A stretch of DNA of 64,000 bases from Zantedeschia hybrid cultivar (Eukaryota; Streptophyta; Magnoliopsida; Alismatales; Araceae). Made by a program: the position numbers and the translations under genes. Under the pieces are notes generated by a model. The model was given only the letters and a program-made list of their open reading frames with translations. It was not told where the DNA came from and made no database searches. Location of the stretch: the NCBI GenBank assembly GCA_030544215.1, contig JARZZO010000003.1, positions 46,606,045 to 46,670,044 of the forward strand, given 5' to 3'. Below are positions 12,524 through 23,895 of this stretch, in pieces (positions within the stretch are counted from its first letter, which is position 1; the number at the start of each line of letters is the position of its first letter).

Positions 12524-15500
12524 ATGTCGTCACCTAACCCCCTCCGTTGCATACTTGATGCAAACAAACTCACGGGACCAAATTACATTGACTGGTTACG
12601 CAACCTGAAGATTGTCCTCAGGTGCGAAAAGCTAGCCTATATCCTGGATCAACCAGATCCAATGCAACCCGGTGATAATGCTAACGAAGATGAATTAATG
12701 ATGTATGAAAATTGGAAGGAGGACTCTGTCAAGGTCCAGTGTTATATGCTCGGTTCAATGAATAATGAACTGCAGCGACAGCATGATAACATGGAACCTA
12801 AGACCATTCTTAATCACCTACAAGAGTTGTTTGGTGAACAATCCAGAACAGAAAGGTATGAGATATCTAAGAAATTGTTCAGGACCAGAATGAGCGAGGG
12901 CACATCTGTGCAAACTCATGTGCTCAAGATGATAGAATGGATTGAGAGGCTTGCTGTGCTCAGCTTTGTTATGAACAATGACCTGAGCATTGACTTAATC
13001 CTACAGTCCCTTCCAGATTCATTTTCACAATTCATTATCAACTTCAATATGAACAAAATTGAAGTTTCACTAGCTGAGCTGCTCAACTTGTTGAAGACAG
13101 CAGAAGGCACTATCCAGAAAGATAAGCCAAATGTAATGCTTGTTGGTAAGACCAACAAGAAAAGAAAAGCTGGACAGACCTTTAAGAAAGGTAAGCCTAA
13201 GAAGCAAGTGAAAAGCAAACCGGCGGCACAAAAGGACAAAGCTAAAGTCAATGATAAAGGTCAGTGTTTCCACTGCCATAAAGAAGGTCATTGGAAGAGA
13301 AACTGCAAGATTTATCTTGCAGAAAAAGCAAAGGAGAAGCTTGGTGAAGCTTCAGGTATTCTCATGATCGATCTTAACTTGTCTTATAGAGAATCAACAT
13401 CCTGGGTATTAGATACTGGATGTGTTTCTCATATCTGCAATAACTTGCAGGTGTTAATAAGTAAGAGAAGATTGAACCGCGGAGACGTGGATCTGAGACT
13501 CGGGAATGGAGCAAAAGTTGCTGCGTTAGCTGTGGGGACAACAAGACTTCAGATACCGTCAGGAGACTCTTTGGAACTGATAGATTGTTATTATGTTCCA
13601 ACCATTATTAGGAATATCATATCTATTTCATGTTTAGATAGACAAGGATATTCTATGAAACTAGAGAATAAAGGTTGTTCAATTTATCAAGGAGACAAAT
13701 TGTTTGCTTCCGGGTATTTATTGAATGGATTATATTTACTTGATATCTCATTTGATGTTTGTCTGGTAAATAATTCTCTTGAACGCTTAGATAAGGATGT
13801 GAATAAATCGTACCTATGGCATTGTAGGCTAGGTCATATAAATGAGAACAGGATCATAAGGTTGCAAAAGAATGGATATCTTGATCCATTTGATTATGAA
13901 TCATTTGCAACCTGTGAAGCCTGTCTCATGGGAAAGATGACCAAAGCTCCATTCTCAGGACATGGAGAAAGAGCTAAGGACTTATTGGAACTAATACATA
14001 GTGATGTATGTGGTCCAATGTCCACTCATGCTATGGGTGGTTACTCATACTTTGTTTCATTTACAGATGATTTCTCAAGATATGGCTACATATATTTAAT
14101 GAAATATAAGTCAGAAGTCTTTGAGAAATTTAAAGAGTTTAAAAACGAAGTTGAGAACCAGACTGGAAAGAGTATTAAAACTCTTCGATCAGATCGAGGG
14201 GGTGAATACTTAAGTACAGAATTCACAGAATATCTTACGGATAATGGTATTTTGTCTCAGTGGACTCCTCCCTATACACCTCAGTTAAATGGTGTATCGG
14301 AAAGGAGAAATCATACTCTATTAGATATGGTACGATCCATGATGAGTTATGCCAAACTTCCAATCTCTTTATGGGGATATGCACTGTTGACTGCTGCATA
14401 TCTGTTGAACAAAGTTCCCAGTAAGTCAATACCTTCCACTCCATATGAGATATGGAAAGGAAAGAAACCAGACTTTAAGCATGTTAGAGTATGGGGTTGT
14501 CTTGCACATGTCAAAAGACATGATCCAGACAAACTGGATTCCAGGACAGGGAAATGTAGATTTGTGGGATATCCAAAAGAGAGTTTTGGATATTACTTCT
14601 ATCAGCCCAGCGATCAAAGGGTGTTTGTCGCAAAAAGAGCTGTCTTCTTAGAGAAAGAATATCTTTCAAAAGAAGACAGTGGGAGCAAGATAGAACTGGA
14701 AGAAATTCTAGACTCACAAATCAACACTGGTTCATCTTCTGAACCATTGACTCAAGAACTTGTTCAAGATGATACACAAAAGGTTCGCAGATCTGGTAGA
14801 GTGCCTAAGAAGCCTGAAAGATATGTTGGACATATCGATGAAGGCAAACCAAAGGTGCACTTAAATGAGGATGATGATCCTCAAACCTACCTTGAAGCCA
14901 TAAATAGTCATGAATCAAAAAAATGGCAAGAGGCAATGGATTCTGAAATTCAGTCCATGTATGCCAACCAAGTTTGGAACTTGGTTGATCTGCCAGAAGG
15001 TATAGTACCTATTGGCAGTAAATGGATCTTTAAAAGAAAGATCGGGGCAGATGGACAAATTGACACATACAAGGCAAGGCTTGTAGCAAAAGGATATCGT
15101 CAAAGGCAAGGTGTTGACTATGACGAAACCTTTTCTCCAGTTGCCATGATTAAGTCAATCAGAATACTTCTTGCTACCGCCGCATTCTATGATTATGAAA
15201 TATGGCAAATGGATGTGAAAACAGCATTCCTTAACGGGAACCTTCAAGAAGAGGTGTATATGATACAACCTAAAGGATTCACTTCCAAAGAGCATTCAAG
15301 CAAGGTATGCAAGCTGCAAAGATCCATCTATGGATTAAAGCACGCATCCCGAACTTGGAACTTAAGATTTGATGAAGCAATCAAATGTTATGACTTCATT
15401 AAGAATGAAGATGAACCTTGTGTATACAAGAAGGTTAGTGGGAGCGCAGTTACCTTTTTAGTACTTTACGTTGATGACATTCTACTCATTGGGAATGATG

Positions 15501-15850
15501 TAGGAATGCTGTCATCAGTAAAGGCCTGGTTATCCAAAAACTTCTCCATGACAGATTTGGGAGAAGCATCCTATATTCTGGGAATATGGATCTATCGAGA
15601 TAGGTCCAAAAGGATGCTTGGCTTGTCCCAATCTATGTACATAGATACCATAGTCAAAAGGTTTGGCATGGAAAATTCCAAGAGAGGCCTCGTTCCTATG
15701 AGGCATGGAATTTATCTCTCTAAAGAAATGTCTCCCAAGACACCTGAAGAGAGGGCATACATGGATAGAGTTCCTTATGCCTCGGCAATAGGATCTATCA
15801 TGTATGCAATGCTATGTACTAGGCTTGATGTGGCCATTAAGTGTCACTAG
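12524..15850 (+). CDS. Copia-1 gag-pol polyprotein, cut short by a frameshift (1108 aa)
   Basis: The start is the ATG in GCTATGTCG after the leader repeats. In order I see a UBN2-type gag (about residues 10-200) and a basic stretch with a CCHC zinc knuckle (248-261, CFHCHKEGHWKRNC). The aspartic protease has DTG at 297-299. The GAG-pre-integrase zinc motif starts at WHCRLGH (432). The integrase has D494, D557 and E593, with 35 residues between the last two. RT has YVDD at 982-985. The protein assembles virus-like particles, reverse-transcribes the RNA and integrates the cDNA. The frame ends at 15850 just after the conserved 'AIGSIMYAMLCTR' region because of a small deletion near 15836. The remaining RNase H continues in another frame, so the enzyme is probably defective. 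The integrase triad and YVDD are intact. Confidence 0.93.
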   Translation: MSSPNPLRCILDANKLTGPNYIDWLRNLKIVLRCEKLAYILDQPDPMQPGDNANEDELMMYENWKEDSVKVQCYMLGSMNNELQRQHDNMEPKTILNHLQELFGEQSRTERYEISKKLFRTRMSEGTSVQTHVLKMIEWIERLAVLSFVMNNDLSIDLILQSLPDSFSQFIINFNMNKIEVSLAELLNLLKTAEGTIQKDKPNVMLVGKTNKKRKAGQTFKKGKPKKQVKSKPAAQKDKAKVNDKGQCFHCHKEGHWKRNCKIYLAEKAKEKLGEASGILMIDLNLSYRESTSWVLDTGCVSHICNNLQVLISKRRLNRGDVDLRLGNGAKVAALAVGTTRLQIPSGDSLELIDCYYVPTIIRNIISISCLDRQGYSMKLENKGCSIYQGDKLFASGYLLNGLYLLDISFDVCLVNNSLERLDKDVNKSYLWHCRLGHINENRIIRLQKNGYLDPFDYESFATCEACLMGKMTKAPFSGHGERAKDLLELIHSDVCGPMSTHAMGGYSYFVSFTDDFSRYGYIYLMKYKSEVFEKFKEFKNEVENQTGKSIKTLRSDRGGEYLSTEFTEYLTDNGILSQWTPPYTPQLNGVSERRNHTLLDMVRSMMSYAKLPISLWGYALLTAAYLLNKVPSKSIPSTPYEIWKGKKPDFKHVRVWGCLAHVKRHDPDKLDSRTGKCRFVGYPKESFGYYFYQPSDQRVFVAKRAVFLEKEYLSKEDSGSKIELEEILDSQINTGSSSEPLTQELVQDDTQKVRRSGRVPKKPERYVGHIDEGKPKVHLNEDDDPQTYLEAINSHESKKWQEAMDSEIQSMYANQVWNLVDLPEGIVPIGSKWIFKRKIGADGQIDTYKARLVAKGYRQRQGVDYDETFSPVAMIKSIRILLATAAFYDYEIWQMDVKTAFLNGNLQEEVYMIQPKGFTSKEHSSKVCKLQRSIYGLKHASRTWNLRFDEAIKCYDFIKNEDEPCVYKKVSGSAVTFLVLYVDDILLIGNDVGMLSSVKAWLSKNFSMTDLGEASYILGIWIYRDRSKRMLGLSQSMYIDTIVKRFGMENSKRGLVPMRHGIYLSKEMSPKTPEERAYMDRVPYASAIGSIMYAMLCTRLDVAIKCH

Positions 15851-16448
15851 TAGATATCAGGCTGATCCAGGTGAGGAACACTGGAAAGCGGTGAAATGTA
15901 TCCTTAGATACTTGAGAAGGACTAAGGATCTATTTCTCGTTTATGGAGGAAACGACTTGGAACTTCGAGGATTTACTGACTCGAGTTTCCAGTCGGATAT
16001 GGATCACAGCAAATCCATGTCTGGATTTGTGTTCATGTTAAATGGAGGTGCAGTAAGTTGGAAGAGTTCCAAACAGGAAACTACTGCAGATTCGACGACC
16101 GAAGCAGAATACATTGCTGCAGCTGAAGCGGCCAAGGAGGCGGTTTGGATGAAGAAGTTCATCTCGGCGCTTGGAGTCGTTCCAAGCATTTCAGATCCTG
16201 TTCCATTATTGTGTGACAACAATGGGGCAATAGCTCAAGTGAAGGAGCCAAGATCACATCAGAAGTCAAAGCACATTCTGAGACGATTTCATCTGATTCG
16301 TGAGATCATCGCCCGAGGAGATATAGTAGTTGAGAAAGTCTCATCTGAAGATAATGTAGCAGATCCCTTGACTAAGCCATTGTCTCAAAACAATTTAGAA
16401 CGTCACCTTAAGTCTATGGGACTTAGACACATGGGTGATTGGCTATAG
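15851..16448 (+). pseudogene. Copia-1 RNase H domain, out of frame with the polyprotein
   Basis: A second frame continues through the connection and RNase H domains. Landmarks are KAVKCILRYLRRTKDLFLVYG, the DSSFQSD segment, SKQETTADSTTEAEYIA with the catalytic Glu, and CDNNGAIAQ followed by HQKSKHILRRFHLIREI. It ends ADPLTKPL...HMGDWL at a normal Copia C terminus. It overlaps the upstream frame around 15804-15850 but has no start codon of its own. It is the tail of one polyprotein, separated by a small deletion. It would be made only if translation shifted frame, and I see no shift signal. Confidence 0.88.
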
Positions 16449-16450
16449 TC

Positions 16451-16462
16451 CAAGTGGGAGAA
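16451..16462 (+). other. Copia-1 polypurine tract
   Basis: CAAGTGGGAGAA directly precedes the 3' LTR and fits the plus-strand primer. Copia-2 has the same motif inverted at about 18655-18665. Confidence 0.85.
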
Positions 16463-18036
16463 TGTTAGAATTGGGTGGCCTCAAAGCCAATCATTGTACA
16501 TTCTAGTTCAGATTATTAATAAAGGCAATTATTTCTTCATTTAATAGTTCTCGCAAACGACTATCGTAATGAAGGTCCATAGACAAATGTATGGGATATT
16601 GAATCATGATGAGATCGTGATAGTGAGATCAATATCCTAAGGCAATTGTCTTAAATAGTTCTCGATCATAGGATATTTGAGTTGGACATTAAATATCCGA
16701 TAAGATCGACACAAGTTATGTCTGCTCATATGATGAGGGTGAATGATTTCACATTCACTCGTGTGGTGACACTAAGACAAACAAGTGGGTGCTCATTAGA
16801 GAATGAGTTCACTGAACAGACCCAAATAAGAATTCTTGGATGGTAATTATACCTATTAGTCAACCAGGGAATTCACTTGTTGCAGTAGCACAGTTGGTCC
16901 TTTGACTGAGTCACCAATGATACCTTGTTTGTGGACCATTGTGTCTTGATTCTCTGACTCGTGGGCTTTAACTATTAAGTCCACCATAATCGGTCTTTCA
17001 GATACAGTGGAAATCTTGCGAAGGTAATTGAGTGAACAACAAGGGATCACTCACTCTTGGTATAAGACTGGAGAGAGAATGTCTCATGGATGTGTACAAA
17101 GAAATCCCTGGCCATGGTCAAATGAAAGAGATGTCTTTCTAGATATTAATTGTGTACTGGAATCCATCTGGATAATGCGATAGAGGGTTTGACTATAAAA
17201 CCATACCCTTGCGTTATCGGGACATTGCATGAGTGAAGGATTATATCTGTGCGGTATCTGCAGACGGAAAGGTTCAATTGAAGGGAAAATTATCCCTTAT
17301 ATCTTCTGGGATCATGAGGTAGTGTTTGGTGCTGTTCATGATCAGAAGGCCAAGTGATTTGATCATCAGATGATAATTCACTTGTTTATTAAATTAATCA
17401 TTTAACATGCGATGTTTAAATGTTAATTAATAAATATTAAACTCAAGAAACAGTTCTAAGTTTAATGGGCCTGCAACCGGACTGATATATGGGCCTAGAG
17501 GGTCACACACATAAGAGTTCTCGTCAGACGGTGAGAGATGTTAAATTTCATGCTTATCTGGGTTTTTGTGAAAAGCTGCAGGATAAACATGAAGATTTAA
17601 TGGAGAATTATCCAAGGCCAAACTCTTGGATAATCATGAGGATTAACTGTTGTGCTTATCCTTATTTCTATATAAGAAGGGCCAAGGGGAGTGGTAAAAA
17701 GGGAGTTGGACGAATTTTTACTCCCCAGATTCTCTCTCTCCTCTCTCTCTCTCTCCTTCTCGTAGTGGATCTGTTTCTCTCCGCGCATGGTGGATCTGAG
17801 ATCTGGTTGGAGCACTCAAGTCGAGGAGGAAATCGCGTATTGGGAACTCGTGTGGATACCTCTAGAGATCGTGCGCGTGCGCGATTAACGAGTCGGCATC
17901 ATCCACGGGAGATTCGAAACCCCGCAAAGGTGAAGAACTGTTCTTCCCGCTTAGTTTTATTGTCCGTTTTACGACCCCAGCAACCGATACAATGGAATCA
18001 TTTTTTTTTTCACTGTGTTCTTGGCGATTCCTTACA
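16463..18036 (+). repeat. Copia-1 3' LTR
   Basis: 1574 bp, near-identical to 8597-10171. The differences are mostly C/T transitions, a 4-bp loss near 17839 and a CT-run length change. It ends CTTACA followed by the target duplicate CTTAC. Confidence 0.93.
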
Positions 18037-18041
18037 CTTAC

Positions 18042-18650
18042 TCCACCGTGACGTCGGCCGCCGTCCAGAGAGTAAAACGCCGCAGTGGAAGTGGAGGTGG
18101 TAGTGGTGGGAGCTAGGTGGGTGATGGAGTGGAGGAAAGGATGAAGTGGTGGGAGGAAAAGAGGGAGGAGAAGGGGCTGCCGTCGGGATCGCCGGAAGGG
18201 AGGAGAGAAAGAGAGGAGGAAGAAAATGAGGGAAAGAAGGAGGGCTCGCGGGGTTAACCAGAGACTGGCTAAAACGCGTTGACATGGACATACGCCTATC
18301 AAGTGACGTGACGGCCGCTCTGACAGGACTCTGAAATGCGTCGTTCTACACAGACGCCGTTCAGGAGACATGTCAGGGCCGTACTCTGACAAATCCAGAG
18401 TCGCAGTCTGAAAGGCGTCGTCCCATGCGGATGCCGTTCAGACGACACGACAGGGCCGTACTCTCGCGGCCCAAAGCCAACCCACGTGGCACCCACGTGG
18501 CAGAACCTAAAAACGTGTCTGCAATGGTGGACGCCGTTTAAACCGCGTCGAGCCCGCTCGACGCGAAACATCACAGAGTCTCTGCCTCACTGGAGCCTGA
18601 ACTACAAGGTCCGACCCCGAAAACCGGATCCGAAAGCCTCAGTCCTTACA
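18042..18650 (-). mobile_element. Tekay-type solo LTR R1, right part
   Basis: This completes R1; its sense 5' end is TGTAAGGACTGAGG. It contains the pyrimidine-rich leader region (inverted, 18130-18250), five PAL-1 dyads (18269-18565) and two G-boxes CCACGTGG (18482-18489 and 18493-18500). It ends at the ATCAA duplication. Confidence 0.9.
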
Positions 18651-19797
18651 ATCAATCTCCCACTTGAACTCAAGCCAATCACCTTCGCATTTGATCTCCA
18701 TCAAATCTAGGTGATGCTCACATAAAGTCTGTGACTAAGACTCGGTCAGGGATTTGCTAAATCATTCATTAATGGAATAATTTTCATTACGTTATTTCCT
18801 CTTAATCATTAGTCTTTGAACTTGTGAAAGATCCTCAGAATGTTTTACAACTTCTTATGAGACTATGGCTCGACCACAACATTGATCGCTCCCGCTGTTG
18901 TCCTACAGCGACGGGACGGGATCGGAGACCATTTAGAACTACATCTAGTTCGGGGATGAACTCTTTCATCCATACTATTCTAATAACAGCATAATCTATT
19001 TATGTCATCATCTTAATAGCGAGTTCTGGGTTGGAATCCTTCCAATCCACTCCATACTGTTCTATCAACAGTATCAGTTATAATCATGTCAGCAGTGGTT
19101 TCTAGCTTGGAACTCTTCCAATCTACTATCTTCTGATTAAAAGATAAAATCTAAGTGTGACTTGAAATTTGAGTCAGTATGACTCATGGTTTCAAATCAT
19201 CCTCTCCATATACAGGAGTGCATCCTTAGTACTTCTCAAGTACTTAATGATATGTTTCACTCCTTCAATCAAGGTTCCCCTATATCCTTCAAGGAACCTT
19301 TCCTTAAAGAAATAAATTTCATATTTCAACAATTAAGTCTTATTATGGAATTTATGTCAAACATTTTGACATACAAGTTAAGGTTATGACAAAGCAGTAG
19401 TAATGCGACCGTACTCCAACTGTCCTCTTTATACACACACAATCCGTGATCATTCTTAATGATCACTTAGTATTTGACTATTAAGTCAAAGCTCTTATTG
19501 CAACTTTGGGAATCTTTAGTTTGATTAAAAAATGATCTTTGAAATCATAACTTGCTTCCTAGATATTTTAAAAGTTTTAAAGTTGTATCAAATACATTTT
19601 TTCCTCAATCACATTGAGGGAATGTTTTTTAACATCCAACTACATTTATCTCATCATTATGATAGGTAGGTTTGGCAAGCAGAATTCTAATAAACTTAAT
19701 TATGGTAACCACTGATGAAAAATCTGTCCAAGTCAACACTTTGACATTGATCATTTCCTTCAGTTTACCATATAAGTTTTAATTAGTCCATTAACAC
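18651..19797 (-). pseudogene. Copia-2 (copy D) pol remnant: RNase H and RT, heavily decayed
   Basis: Read on the minus strand, the right part (about 19790 to 19390) gives scattered RT similarity to Copia-1: an RILLA block, a KTF block where MDVKTAFLNG lies in Copia-1, and FIKND-G-CVYK. The middle gives the connection domain ('ILKYLRSTKDALLYMER'). About 19100-18770 gives RNase H (WKRIP..., WMKEFIPELDVV, CDN.G.I, an NILRIFHK block), then DLANPL and the complement of a purine tract. Stops and frameshifts are frequent. The 5' portion is absent because element E interrupts at 19798 and the rest was lost. Confidence 0.75.
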
Positions 19798-19994
19798 TGA
19801 TGGGGTAAATCCGGGTAGGCCCACCTAAGGGGTGGCCCATACGGTATTGAGCCGAGAGGCACTCGGTTAGTACTCGGCCCGGCATCTTATTGGGCCGAAT
19901 CCAATAGCAGCCCAACCATTTCCGAACCTGCCCAGTCACGGTCGAGACATGGGTTGAGACATGAGCTTTTGGCCCATCGGGTATGGAGGGAGCC
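19798..19994 (+). mobile_element. Tat-like element E, 5' LTR, left part
   Basis: The LTR starts TGATGGGGTAAATCCGGG inside the Copia-2 RT remnant and is interrupted at 19995 by solo LTR S. With 22091-22462 the net LTR is about 569 bp and ends GTTGCATCA. A run of AGCCCA and GGGCC blocks is visible. No target duplicate can be tested because the 3' end of E is missing. Confidence 0.8.
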
Positions 19995-22085
19995 TGTAAG
20001 GATTGAGGTTTCGAATCCAGTTATCGGGTCAGTTTCAGTGTCGGATCCCTTGGTTTGGGCCCTTGTGTGGCTGCGGCATGGGTTCCAAGCTCGACGCGGT
20101 TCAAACGGCATCCGGTAAGGTGGACGCGTTTTAGAATGTGCCACGTAGGTGCCACGTGGGCCAGTTTTGGGCCACGAGAGTACGGCTCCGGTCTTATCGT
20201 CTAAATGGCGTCTTGCATAGTCGACGCCATTCAGATATCTATCAGTGTACGACCCTGACGTGTCGTCTTATTGGCGTCGATCTTGGACGACGTGTTTTAG
20301 TTAGTTTCGGTTTGACCCTGCGAACCCTCCCTCCTTTCCCTCCTTCTCTCCACTTCTCTCTCTCTCCTCCTCTCCAATCCACCCGTTTCCCCTTTCCCCT
20401 TCCCCCTTCCCCCTTCTCCTTCCTTTTCCTCTCCCTATTCCTCCTCTCCCTCCACTCCATCAACCCTCTAACTTCCACCACTACCACCACCATTTCCTCC
20501 GCAGCGTATTGCTCTCCGGACGGCGGTCGACGTCCTGGTGGAGTAACGGCGTCCACGGCGGTTCGTGGCGTGGCGGTACGGCGGCTAGGAGCTAGGAGGA
20601 GTTCAAGTAATCGGTATGGTGACGATCTCTGTTATGATTTGTGAGTAAAATCATGTTTTCCCGCTTTGGAGCATGTTTAGGGGATTTTTGGGGTGAAAAT
20701 GCTAACTTTACAAAATGTGGAATGGTGGGCTTTTTAATGGGTATTTGGATTCTCCTCCTCCTTCTCCGTTTTAGTGCGTTTTTGTGTGATTTGGGGGAGA
20801 AATCTAGTTTTGTAACTCAGGGGAGGTCAGAGGGGAACATGTCTGCGAGGGTTAAATGGCGTTTGGGGACAGCGACGCCATTTAAAAGGCGACTTCCACC
20901 TGAGACGCGATTTAGCCCAGATAAGGGATTCTGTCTCTGTCTTGAATAGCGTCCAGGGACAGCGACGCCATTTAAATGGCGACTCCTTTGAACGACGCGA
21001 TTTAGGCCATATTCTGAGAACAATTTTCATATGAATCAATTTAAGGGTCTTGATTGATGTCGGCTATGGGCAACGCGATTCAAGAGATAATCTCATTAAT
21101 CCATCTAATTAACATGTGTTTACATTGTTAGATAGTTTGGTTAATTGCATACTTGAAAACGTACTCGAGGACGAGGATTTCTACGTGATCGGATCGCACT
21201 GTGTTGCGTTTTGTGCGATCGTGGATCTAGAGTGACAGTTGTTAGCGCTTAGACACTCTATGTAGGTGTGGGAGTGACACAGTGCTGGTGTGGGAGTGGT
21301 GGGGTGACGCCTAGAGAGAGGGTCACCTGGTGTACCCCAGGGTATAACTAGTACCGGTGTGGGAGTGGTACATTCGGAGTGTCACTCGTGCTGGGGGAAG
21401 CAGAACCACCTAGAGCCGGTCAGGCCGGAGTAGCCAGCGCGCTATCCGAGGGGTTGTTGTTTGGTCTCAGCGGGTCGGTGTTTTCCGTGTTCGGCCGTGT
21501 GGTTTGTGTGCTTAGCTAAGACGCTGGTTGTGGACTCCGTGGTGGAGTGGTTTCAGAGTTGTGCATGTTACATTTATGAATGCATGCATTTTCTATCAAA
21601 ATTTGGGAGTTGTGTTTGCTGCTTTATTTATTTAAATTGCCTATATTTGTGTTGTTGCACTTGTGGGTGCGTGAGTGGGTGGTGGGGGTCGAAGGATCCC
21701 TACTGAGTCCATTTCGATGAGACTTACCCCCTGCGGTTTTCAGATGAGGGTTCCAGGCAGGCGTAGCGAGGAGAGTGTTGTCTCGGGTTGCGTACCAGCA
21801 ACCACTGTTCTGGGGGATGCCCCGATATAGTTGTTATTTTCCTTTCAAGCATGTACGCTTAATTACTTCTTTTCAGTTGGAATATGTAATTATCTGCCGA
21901 GTCAAGTCGAATTGTAATAATTTTTAATTCCTACACTTCAGTTACAATTCGATGTGATGTGAATGTTTAGCTTAGTTTATCATTTATTTCCCAGACTTAT
22001 CGAGATCCTGGTTTGGCTCCAAATTTAATGATTCGGTACCCATTTAGTAATCGGATCTCCGATTATAGGGTGGCGGGTCGTTACA
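19995..22085 (+). mobile_element. Tekay-type solo LTR S
   Basis: TGTAAGGATTGAGG...GGGTGGCGGGTCGTTACA, 2091 bp. The target duplication GAGCC is at 19990-19994 and 22086-22090. It is a more diverged relative of the Tekay LTRs and of R1, sharing their order: G-boxes (20141-20159), dyads, pyrimidine tract (20325-20460), GTCGACGTC...GGTGGAG block, second dyad group, the GTGACG...GTCACCTGGTG block and the CCCCGATATAG tail. Confidence 0.92.
20103..21084. promoter_or_regulatory. PAL-1 dyads in S: upstream group of 3, downstream group of 5
   Basis: The upstream group is at 20103-20134, 20201-20234 and 20267-20300. A pyrimidine-rich leader follows, then 20851-20884, 20883-20915, 20941-20975, 20973-21005 and 21050-21084. 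Each downstream overlapping pair has its centres 30 bp apart. A half site is also visible at about 20086-20104. Confidence 0.75.
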
Positions 22086-22090
22086 GAGCC

Positions 22091-22462
22091 CAACTTATCT
22101 TTCTTATAAATTTCATTTCTTCTTATGAATAGTCCCACATCGTCTATCACAAGAAAGGTACTCTCATCCACTCACTGTAAATGGTGTACTACTTGCATAA
22201 AAAAAGGTATGCAATTAAGCCTTCATCCCTCTATTAGTACATCATTATTATCCCTAATCTGAGACTGACTTGATCGTCGAAGAGGGCTCCCCTGGGCCGA
22301 GACCTAGGACCCTTGCTGACCATTCTTCCTCCTTACGAAAAGCTTCGCCTCCCGTCCTTCGGATCCATCTCGGCCCTAGATCCTCCTCTTAGTTCCGAAT
22401 CCTTTGCGAGTTTCTGGATCCTTCGTATCTGCGCACCATCCGCAACTACCTCAGTTGCATCA
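22091..22462 (+). mobile_element. Tat-like element E, 5' LTR, right part
   Basis: This resumes after the GAGCC duplicate of S and ends CTCAGTTGCATCA. It contains an AGTCCCACATCG block and a GGCTCCCCTGGGCCGAGACC block typical of short Tat LTRs. The next bases are the primer-binding region. Confidence 0.78.
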
Positions 22463-22482
22463 CTTGGCGCCGTCTGTGGGAA
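22463..22482 (+). other. Element E primer-binding region
   Basis: CTTGGCGCCGTCTGTGGGAA follows the LTR end. TTGGCGCCGTCTGTGGG is the usual sequence at this place in plant Tat-type Gypsy elements. I do not assign the tRNA. Confidence 0.75.
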
Positions 22483-22493
22483 ATCGACGCAGC

Positions 22494-23705
22494 CATGGCT
22501 CATCGACCGCTGACGAGAGAACGATCTAGACAGGAGGAGCTAGAGGTGAGGGTGACCCCTGCTCAATCACTCGGACTAGCTGAATGATCATCCACTAGCC
22601 TGCCGCAGAGGGCAGCCCTCCCGGCAGCACCAGATCCCTCTCTTCCCAGGGAAGACCATGTAGAAGAACTCTTCCAACAGGTAGCTACGCTAACCGCTAC
22701 TGTAACATCCTTCGCACCGCTCTGCGACATGGTTTTGGCCATCGCCCATCATATGGGCTTATTGAACCAGCCAGTGAGGCCGGCCCCACCACAACCTTAA
22801 TATTATCTGGCCGGTCAAGTTTCGACAGGGCAGCCGGGACAATCTCGGGCGTTTCCCCCTGAGATAGTCTCGGCTCGAGGTGAGCCTTACGGATGGCAAG
22901 GCAATTTTCTGTGTACCAGTCATCTACCGACAGATCTAGACATTGCTTCGTCTGGCACGCATCCTACGGGAACCGAGGGACGTTCGACCGTAGCTACCAC
23001 CACAACTCCGGAGCTTGACCAGAGATTGACGGAGATGAGGAAAGAAAGCAAATGGTGTCTAGGCCATACGGCGTGCCCTTGGCCAACGTCATTTTGGAAC
23101 AATCCCCCTTTTCCCATGAAATTCTAGAAATGGATGTACCCCCGAACTTTAAACTTCCCAAAGATCCTTTGTATGATGGGATAACGGACCCAGTCAGCCA
23201 TTTCGAAAGATTCAACTCGTATCTCTCGGTTCGAGGGGTACTTGAATCAGTCTGCTGCCGGCTATTCCCCCTCACCTTTGAAAAAAATTGCTTCCACTTG
23301 GTTTTAAACTTTGGCTCATAACTCTATTAATTCTTTAGTGCCGTTGGGTCAATTGTTCATTGACCAATTTTATGATGCGACTAGGCAATGTAAGATCTCT
23401 GAGACTATTTTGCCAGGTTCCACACTGAAGTAGCTGAGATTCCAAATCATGACAACTCCATTGTAGTCTCGGCGGTCATTAGTAGTTGCATAAATGAGGG
23501 GCTGCTCAGCTCAATAGGGAAGCGACACCCTCCAACATTCCAGGACCTGGTAGCTAGGGCACACAAATACACCAACTGGGAGGTGCTGATGATGGCAAAA
23601 AGCTAGAAGATAACTGGAGCTGTCTCGGCAGACACCCCGCCTGCAACTTGCCAGCGCATTGAAGTGTACAATTTCTCCAAGAAGAGGTTTAGGAGAAATT
23701 TTACT
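22494..23705 (+). pseudogene. Element E gag, truncated and full of stops
   Basis: ATG at 22494 opens MAHRPLTRERSRQEE. About 23090-23300 encodes the conserved Tat gag core (SPFSHEILEMDVPPNFKLPKD, then YDGITDPVSHFERFNSYLSV). In-frame stops occur at sites that are normally Gln or Arg, for example CCT-TAA-TAT at about 22797 and AGC-TAG-AAG at about 23605. There is at least one frameshift near 23285. The sequence stops matching at about 23705, so protease and pol are absent. Confidence 0.78.
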
Positions 23706-23895
23706 TAAGACCCTATTAAAAACCATCTATTGCATCATAAGACATAAACTTTTCATAATTGTGTTTATACTTTTTAAGTATTTACGAATATACCCTTTTT
23801 CACAATTATGTATATGTTGGTAAAACTTATCACCATCGAATTGTACTATAAAGTTCCTAAAATTATAAGTAAACTTTTTATACAAGTGTAATTTA
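23706..23895. other. AT-rich junction, unassigned
   Basis: No reading frame, LTR or repeat was recognised. It lies between the gag remnant of E and the antisense exon of T1. Part of it could be the decayed first intron of that gene, since the exon homology ends exactly at the T2 splice position. Confidence 0.35.

Larger units (their letters stand above)
8597..18036 (+). mobile_element. Copia-1, complete Angela/BARE-like Ty1/Copia element
   Basis: The element is 9440 bp. The LTRs at 8597-10171 and 16463-18036 both run TGTTAGAATTGG...CCTTACA and differ at only about 20 positions by eye. The target duplication CTTAC is at 8592-8596 and 18037-18041. A Met-tRNA-type primer site and a purine tract are in place, and gag-pol is on the plus strand. 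It lies inside a Tekay-type solo LTR. The lineage call rests on the LTR length, the start motif GGTGGCCTCAAAGCCAAT...AATAAAGGC and pol order PR-INT-RT-RH. One frameshift breaks the polyprotein near its RNase H domain, so it is structurally whole but probably non-autonomous. Confidence 0.95.

Noticed and set aside
16004..16222. Antisense frames within Copia-1, M1 and Tekay pol
   Set aside because: They are shadows of strong pol frames; none has a promoter or domain.
20242..20556. 104-codon Arg/Glu-rich minus-strand frame
   Set aside because: It is the complement of the CT-rich leader of solo LTR S; low complexity.
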